From an archaeon (GTDB lineage Archaea; Hydrothermarchaeota; Hydrothermarchaeia; Hydrothermarchaeales; JALUUU01), in the NCBI GenBank assembly GCA_027021185.1, contig JALUUU010000222.1, positions 1 through 26,711 of the forward strand: DNA of 26,711 nucleotides. Direction: 5' to 3'. Shown here in pieces: positions 22,067-26,711 of the stretch. The notes beneath the pieces are model-generated. The model worked only from the letters and a program-made list of their open reading frames with translations. It did not search any database and was not told where the DNA came from. Positions within the stretch are counted from its first letter, which is position 1, and each line of letters opens with the position of its first letter. The translations under genes and the position numbers were made by a program.

Positions 22067-22848
22067 TTAACCCTCGCCCCCTTCAGGGCGTCTTTACATC
22101 CGCACCTCCGATCCCGCGGTACAAGGTTAACTGCTTTTGCGAGTATTCTTCTCAGATTCTCCTGATTCTTAGCTACGATCTCCAGCACCTCTGTCACCGT
22201 AAGCTTGTGCTTGGCTATTCCAGCGGCATAATTCGTAACAGTGCATAGAGACGCATAGCACATCTCCTGTTCCCTTGCTAACGCAGCCTCTGGAAGGCCA
22301 GTCATCCCCACCAGGTCTGCCCCTAGCTTGCCCAGGAGTTTTATCTCAGCAGGGGTTTCAAATCTAGGACCCTCCGTACACGCGTAGACGCCTCCATTTT
22401 TTACGTCAATTCCCTGTTTCTTCCCAGCAATGAGCAAGGCCTTCCTCAGCTCTGGGCAGTAGGGCTCACTCACGTCCACATGGACAACCTCAGAGTCATA
22501 GAAGGTTCCCACCCTGCTCTTTGTAAAATCGATGAAGTCGTCTGGCAGCACGACGCCCCCTGGCTTAAGATCCGGGCTGATGCAGCCGACGGAATTAGTG
22601 GCGATGATTCTGGCCACGCCAAGAAGTTTAAGGGCATATATGTTTCCTCTGTAGTTTACCCTGTGAGGAGGTACCCCGTGGGTTACGCCGTGCCTGGGCA
22701 GAAAAACAACCTCCAACTTCCCCCCCTTGAGCTCTGCAATGGTTATGTCCCTGACCGTGCCGAAGGGTGTTTCCACCTCTTTTTTGGTGCCTTCCCCGAA
22801 TATATCCGGGTCATATATACCCGTTCCTCCGATGACTGCTATCCTCAT
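22063..22848 (-). CDS. mtnP: S-methyl-5'-thioadenosine phosphorylase
   Basis: The enzyme splits methylthioadenosine, a by-product of polyamine and radical SAM chemistry, into adenine and methylthioribose 1-phosphate. Motifs are IAVIGGTGIYDP at the N-terminus, FLPRHGVTHGVPPHRVNYR (phosphate and sugar site), ATNSVGCISPDLKPG, YACTEGPRFETPAEI and VGMTGLPEAALAREQEMCY. Some archaeal members prefer methylthioinosine or guanosine, which I cannot exclude. An in-frame TTG at 22869 overlaps the MgtE stop, but the ATG at 22848, with GAGG eight bases upstream, matches the family N-terminus better. It lies between mgtE and cgi121. A cytoplasmic salvage enzyme here fits the many SAM-using enzymes nearby. 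Confidence 0.92.
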   Translation of the reverse strand: MRIAVIGGTGIYDPDIFGEGTKKEVETPFGTVRDITIAELKGGKLEVVFLPRHGVTHGVPPHRVNYRGNIYALKLLGVARIIATNSVGCISPDLKPGGVVLPDDFIDFTKSRVGTFYDSEVVHVDVSEPYCPELRKALLIAGKKQGIDVKNGGVYACTEGPRFETPAEIKLLGKLGADLVGMTGLPEAALAREQEMCYASLCTVTNYAAGIAKHKLTVTEVLEIVAKNQENLRRILAKAVNLVPRDRRCGCKDALKGARVK

Positions 22849-22865
22849 CTCCGCTTCCTCAGTCT

Positions 22866-24215
22866 TCAAGATACCTTTATTAGCAGATAAGAGGCTATGG
22901 AGAAATAAATTACTAGGCTTGTTATGTCCTGGATAGTTGTGACGAAGGGGCTGGAAGATATCGCTGGATCAACCCCCAGGGCATGGAAGAGTTTCGGCAC
23001 CGCCACCCCTATTGCGGTGGCTAAAAAAACCGTTACCAGCATGGCCACCCCCACTATGAATCCCAGCATCGGCATCCCTTTCCAGATGTGGGCTATGACC
23101 CCTATGCCTCCCCCGATAAGAATGCCCATCAACAGCCCCACCTTCACCTCTTTGAGGAAGTATTGGAGGGGCCTCTCAATCTCCCCGGTGGCCAATCCTC
23201 TAACGAAAATAGTGGATGACTGCATCCCAACGTTGCCCCCCATGCTCATAATTACTGGTATGAAAATAGCAAGCATAACCACAGAACTCAGGGTCTCTTT
23301 ATAGGCACTTATAACCGATCCGGCCACGAGCCCTCCAAGCATGGCAAAGATGAGCCACGGAAGCCTAGCCCGAACAACAGATATAACTGGTGCCTCTATG
23401 AGTTTATCTATCATCGCCCCTGTTCCCGCCAGATGGGCCATGTCCTCCGTGACCTCCTCCTCAATGACGTCTATCACATCGTCAACGGTAACCATGCCCA
23501 GAAGCCTGTCATTTTCATCGACAACGGGTACGGCGACAAGGTCATAGTCGGCAATTATATAGGCAACCTCCTCCTGGTCCATATCCGCCGGAACTTTGAT
23601 CACGTCAGGGTTCATCACATCCTTTAACTTGGCCTTTGGCGATGCAAGAACAAGCTCTCTGAGGGAAACGACCCCGACGAGGCGTTTACTCCTGTCCACA
23701 ACGTAGATATAATAAACGGCCTCGAACTCTTTGGCTTTCTTTCTTATGTAGTCTATGGCTTTTTCCACTGTGATGTTTTCTGGTAGGGCAACCACCTCCG
23801 TGGTCATTAATCCACCGGCGGTGTCCTCGGCGTACTTCAGGAGTTTCTTGGCCTCTGTCGTTTTCTCCTTGGAAAAATAGCTAACGATGTTCCTTCGGGA
23901 ATCAAGGGATAAGTCTCCCAAAACATCTGCCATGTCGTCGGGAGGTATCTTAGCCAAGAGCTTAGCCGCCAGGTCTGGCGAGATAACCTCGACGAATCCT
24001 AGTTGAGTATCCTCGGCCAGCTCTGGGAGGACTTTTATCAACAGCTCGTCTTTTAGATTTGAGAGCACCTTGTTCCGCAGAGAAGGGTCGAGCTTCTGAA
24101 TCAACTCGGCCAGATCATGGGGATGCATCTCAGCCGCTTTTTTCTGAAATTCCTCAAAATCCCCCTTCTCAGCCAGCTCCTTCAGCTCCCCCAGCTCCTG
24201 CTGCTCCAAAGCCAT
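22866..24215 (-). CDS. mgtE: Magnesium transporter MgtE
   Basis: MgtE is a dimeric Mg2+ channel gated by internal magnesium. The 449-residue chain has the helical N domain (about 1-130; HPHDLAELIQKLDPSLRNKV, IPPDDMADVLGDL), two CBS domains (about 131-255; TAGGLMTTEVVALPENITVE, VPVVDENDRLLGMVTVDDVI) and five predicted membrane helices from about 275 to the end, including PVIMSMGGNVGMQSSTIFVR and GVDPAISSSPFVTTIQDITS, the pore signatures. The complement of 24239-24246 reads AATATAAA, about 27 nt from the ATG, so a leaderless promoter is likely despite the close DUF373 gene upstream. The stop overlaps the possible TTG start of the next gene. Confidence 0.95.
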   Translation of the reverse strand: MALEQQELGELKELAEKGDFEEFQKKAAEMHPHDLAELIQKLDPSLRNKVLSNLKDELLIKVLPELAEDTQLGFVEVISPDLAAKLLAKIPPDDMADVLGDLSLDSRRNIVSYFSKEKTTEAKKLLKYAEDTAGGLMTTEVVALPENITVEKAIDYIRKKAKEFEAVYYIYVVDRSKRLVGVVSLRELVLASPKAKLKDVMNPDVIKVPADMDQEEVAYIIADYDLVAVPVVDENDRLLGMVTVDDVIDVIEEEVTEDMAHLAGTGAMIDKLIEAPVISVVRARLPWLIFAMLGGLVAGSVISAYKETLSSVVMLAIFIPVIMSMGGNVGMQSSTIFVRGLATGEIERPLQYFLKEVKVGLLMGILIGGGIGVIAHIWKGMPMLGFIVGVAMLVTVFLATAIGVAVPKLFHALGVDPAISSSPFVTTIQDITSLVIYFSIASYLLIKVS

Positions 24216-24236
24216 GAATCAGATAGGGGCTCAATT

Positions 24237-24247
24237 CCTTTATATTG
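24237..24247 (-). promoter_or_regulatory. Internal TATA box for mgtE
   Basis: The minus strand reads CAATATAAAGG here, centred about 27 nt upstream of the mgtE ATG at 24215. It lies in the 46-bp gap after DUF373 and would give a leaderless mgtE-mtnP-cgi121 transcript. Confidence 0.5.
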
Positions 24248-24261
24248 TTTTGCAAAAAGCC

Positions 24262-25311
24262 TTACTTTCTCCCCAGGGGGCGAAGATAGAAGAAAGTGAA
24301 CATGGAGAGAATAAGCCCCAGGATAACCCACATGGCCAGGCTGGTGTAGTTAATCTCTCCAAGCATGAATAAGCTGACGGCGTCGATAACCACTCGGAAG
24401 GCTATAACGAAAACCCCTATCAGCGCGTATCTCTTCAGGCTCTCGCCCTCCAAGAAGGAGTCTATACCTTTACCTACCAGGGCAACCAGAGCCGCGAAGG
24501 TTAGGAGATCGATGGATTTAGAGATGAAAACAGGAAGAGACGCGGAGAGAGGCGAGAGGGGTAGGCCCCGCCTGGCAAGCTCGTCGTATCCAACAACTAC
24601 CCCGGCAACCGCTATCAGCACCGCAACGGCGTAGGTGAAAAAGCTTATTTTACCCATTATAAAGGATGACTTGAACTCGTTGTACGCCTTTTCTAAGGCG
24701 CCCTCCATCCCGAACCCTTTTATAACAAGGTAGACGCCGACGATGCCAACGATTAAGCGCCACCCGTGGCTTCCGAGAAGCATATAGAGGACGAGGGCTA
24801 TCCCAGGAAGACCTATCAGGAGCCTTGAAAGCTTAGGATCGTTTACAAGCTCCTTAAGGAACTCCTGGATAAGGTAGTATGTGCTCTCCAGGCGCTCACT
24901 CTGCCTAACCACAACCCTCCTAACCCCTATAACCTTGATCCTGCTCTCCACGATGGGCATGACATGCTCATCTTCGGCGCCGTCGCTTACAACGACAGCG
25001 CCGTCGGCTTTAAACTTCCTCAGGACTTCATCTATCTGCTTGGACAGTTTAATATCTGATTCGAGGCCGAGTTCCCTGCTTCCGACAACGGCCACTACCT
25101 CGGCGTCCACGCCTTTTTTTATGTAGGAGTCATAGACTCTGACAGCCTCGAACAACGAGTTTGTATCGCTCTCCCTTGGATCAGCTAATCCAAGTTTCTG
25201 GGCTGCCTCCAGTACGGCCTCCCTCCCATAAACAGGTCCCTCTTCCCCCGCCTTTATAGAAAGGTCGGCGTCGCGGTCCACACAGAGAACCAAGACCCTG
25301 TTGTAATCCAT
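24262..25311 (-). CDS. DUF373 family archaeal membrane protein
   Basis: DUF373 is an archaeal family of unknown function. The soluble N-terminal half begins RVLVLCVDRDADLSIKAG, the family hallmark, and includes NSLFEAVRVYDSYIKKG, VVAVVGSRELGLESD and ADGAVVVSDGAEDEHVMPIV, which suggest a nucleotide- or metal-binding alpha/beta domain. From about residue 165 there are five to six hydrophobic segments (LIGLPGIALVLYMLL, ISFFTYAVAVLIAVAGVVVG, MWVILGLILSMFTFFYLRPL). It follows the SerB-like gene by 10 nt, with TAGGAG at the stop as Shine-Dalgarno, so the two are cotranscribed. Function in the cell membrane is unknown. Confidence 0.9.
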   Translation of the reverse strand: MDYNRVLVLCVDRDADLSIKAGEEGPVYGREAVLEAAQKLGLADPRESDTNSLFEAVRVYDSYIKKGVDAEVVAVVGSRELGLESDIKLSKQIDEVLRKFKADGAVVVSDGAEDEHVMPIVESRIKVIGVRRVVVRQSERLESTYYLIQEFLKELVNDPKLSRLLIGLPGIALVLYMLLGSHGWRLIVGIVGVYLVIKGFGMEGALEKAYNEFKSSFIMGKISFFTYAVAVLIAVAGVVVGYDELARRGLPLSPLSASLPVFISKSIDLLTFAALVALVGKGIDSFLEGESLKRYALIGVFVIAFRVVIDAVSLFMLGEINYTSLAMWVILGLILSMFTFFYLRPLGRK

Positions 25312-25321
25312 CTATGAGCTC

Positions 25322-26711
25322 CTATACGAGGTTAAACCTGCGTAACAGGTATATATCCTCTAAATCCAGCTTTTCCCCCCTCTTAAACCTTTCGTATACC
25401 TCTGCAGCCCTTTCTTTTAGCTCTTTCTCACTTCTCTTGGAGCTCCTGAGCTCCATTTCCTCCTCCAGGATTTTAATCTCCCTGTCCAGCTTCTTCCTGG
25501 CAGATATGAGGTCTTGAAGCTCTATGTTCTCCTCGTCCAAGCCTGGAGTGATCGCTTCCTTCTCTTTGTTCAGCTTATCCAGTTCCTCCTCGAGCTTCCT
25601 TATCTCATCTATTCGTTTAAGGAATTTCTCGTGGTAGTACTGGGACTCCCTTGAAAGGGAGAGAATCCGCTCGTGGAGCCTCCTCGACTCTCTCCGGAGC
25701 TTATCTATCTCCTTGGACAGGTTGATCAGGTCTCGATATTCCTTGAGCTTAGCGTTAAGTCTCTCGATTCTCTCTACGATGGCGTCCTCCTTTTTGATCT
25801 CCATAACCCTTGTCTGAAGACGCCACTCAAGCTGCTGAACCTCCCTCAGCATTTTTTTAAAATCCCCCTTGGGAGATTTTTCCTGGGCAGCCTTATATTC
25901 CTCCAATAGTTTCTTAACAGACTCGTTGGCACTGTCCCTCTTTTCTTTTATTTCCCTAACTTTGGCGTTAAGCTCGTCCCTCGCCTCTCTCGCCTTATTG
26001 GCATCGGCATTTTTAACCTTGATCTCCTCAATAATCTTCCTCTTTTTCTGACCAATCTCCCTAAGGATCCTCCTCTTCTTGGAAATGTCCTTCTTGAGAC
26101 GGCTTATCTTAAGCTTCAGATCCTCCCTCTCTTTCCGTAGCTCCTCGATGTCGGCTTCCCCGAGCACGTGGGGAAGGATCCTAGTGAGGTCTTTTTCCTC
26201 GATGATCACGTCAGCTACCTTATTCAGCACCGGCTTGGAGTTAAATGCTATCTTAAGCCCTGCCTTTTCAAACATGCTTACATCGTTGGCGCCGTCACCC
26301 ACGGCTGCACACTCATACACCTGGACACCCGCTCTCTTAGCTATTTTTACGAGCATCTCCCCTTTGGCCCCTTCTTTCATAAGTGGCCCCTCAACCTCCC
26401 CTGTAAGCTTGCCGTCCTCCACCACAAGGTCGTTGGCAACGGCATAGTCAAGGTCAAGCTCTTTTTTAACTCTCTCTGCAACAACGCTGAAGCTGCCGCT
26501 TATCACGCACGTCTTTATCCCATGATTTTTCAGCTCTTCCACTGCTTCTTTAGCACCTTTCATCAAAGGTATCTTCTTCGCAGCTTCTAGGACTTTCTCG
26601 TATTCGAGACCCTTCAACAGCTTTGTCCGCTGGATAAGGGCTTCCTCGAACTTGATCTCTCCCTTCATGGCCTTATCAGTTATCTTAGCCACCTCTTCTC
26701 CTTTCCCAAGG
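25322..26711 (-). CDS. SerB-like HAD phosphatase with long coiled-coil C-terminus (N-terminus beyond right edge)
   Basis: The frame stays open through the right edge, where LGKGEEVAKITDKAMKGE matches the region just after the DxDxT nucleophile of phosphoserine phosphatases. The first methionine-like codon (GTG at 26692) is thus internal, and the gene is cut by the window, not truncated. HAD motifs seen are VISGSFSVVAERV (motif II Ser) and AAVGDGANDVSMFEKAGL (motif IV Asp), plus KGEMLV with the motif III lysine. From about 195 residues after the edge to near the end, ~250 residues are highly charged heptad-like coiled coil (RLKKDISKKRRILREIG, RKLDREIKILEEEMELR), closing GEKLDLEDIYLLRRFNLV. The fusion points away from simple serine synthesis. 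Its role is unknown. Confidence 0.85.
   Translation of the reverse strand, partial: LGKGEEVAKITDKAMKGEIKFEEALIQRTKLLKGLEYEKVLEAAKKIPLMKGAKEAVEELKNHGIKTCVISGSFSVVAERVKKELDLDYAVANDLVVEDGKLTGEVEGPLMKEGAKGEMLVKIAKRAGVQVYECAAVGDGANDVSMFEKAGLKIAFNSKPVLNKVADVIIEEKDLTRILPHVLGEADIEELRKEREDLKLKISRLKKDISKKRRILREIGQKKRKIIEEIKVKNADANKAREARDELNAKVREIKEKRDSANESVKKLLEEYKAAQEKSPKGDFKKMLREVQQLEWRLQTRVMEIKKEDAIVERIERLNAKLKEYRDLINLSKEIDKLRRESRRLHERILSLSRESQYYHEKFLKRIDEIRKLEEELDKLNKEKEAITPGLDEENIELQDLISARKKLDREIKILEEEMELRSSKRSEKELKERAAEVYERFKRGEKLDLEDIYLLRRFNLV

Noticed and set aside
26690..26692. GTG start for the SerB-like protein, implying a phosphatase lacking its nucleophile
   Set aside because: The frame continues upstream to the window edge with family-like sequence, so the missing DxDxT motif is simply outside the window.
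1..26711. CRISPR arrays, insertion sequences, tRNA or rRNA genes
   Set aside because: I found no regularly spaced repeats, transposase-like proteins or cloverleaf-forming segments in the short intergenic gaps.

Overview
The window is archaeal chromosomal DNA from an anaerobe, probably a thermophilic member of the Euryarchaeota in the broad sense; I cannot resolve the lineage further. The evidence is deoxyhypusine synthase, RtcA, a KEOPS Cgi121 subunit, a DUF373 membrane protein, a class II ribonucleotide reductase, a small Hsp20, TATA boxes about 26 nt ahead of leaderless starts, and Shine-Dalgarno sites inside operons. Coding density is very high. Genes overlap by 1-64 nt, and no gap exceeds about 205 nt. 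I see no tRNA, rRNA, CRISPR array or insertion sequence.

Layout, left to right. (1) 1-3601: a partial rtcA (minus, running off the left edge) diverges from deoxyhypusine synthase and a molybdate/tungstate-type ABC ATPase that has no permease or binding protein beside it. Then come hsp20, a Cys-rich mini-protein and a winged-helix mini-protein. (2) 3602-9091, minus strand: a molybdenum/tungsten cofactor operon, mobA > moeA > radical SAM protein > moeA fused to a periplasmic-binding-protein-like domain. (3) 9240-14635, plus strand, divergent from the cofactor operon: a molybdopterin oxidoreductase catalytic subunit, a four-cluster ferredoxin subunit, an 86-residue unknown protein, a second four-cluster ferredoxin subunit, and a TorD-like chaperone with an N-terminal extension. 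None carries a Tat signal, so the enzyme looks cytoplasmic. (4) 14572-17739: a PD-(D/E)XK nuclease-like protein (minus), a B12-binding-type radical SAM protein (plus), and the end of the next minus operon. (5) 17206-20714, minus: B12-dependent ribonucleotide reductase, a Cys-rich small-domain protein, a DUF411 lipoprotein and an unknown Cys-rich protein. (6) 20920-26711, minus: an HTH-CBS regulator, Cgi121, methylthioadenosine phosphorylase, MgtE, DUF373, and a SerB-like phosphatase with a long coiled-coil tail that runs off the right edge.

The most coherent story is parts 2 and 3. A soluble DMSO-reductase-family enzyme, its two ferredoxin subunits and its chaperone are transcribed away from a dedicated cofactor operon, with the two TATA boxes only about 11 bp apart. 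That module contains the least explained parts: a radical SAM protein with a degenerate SPASM region between two moeA genes, a small protein that resembles the C-terminal tail of the ferredoxin subunit, and two ferredoxin genes that share blocks of near-identical DNA. A second cluster of interest is the B12-dependent RNR operon, whose promoter has two palindromes around its TATA box.
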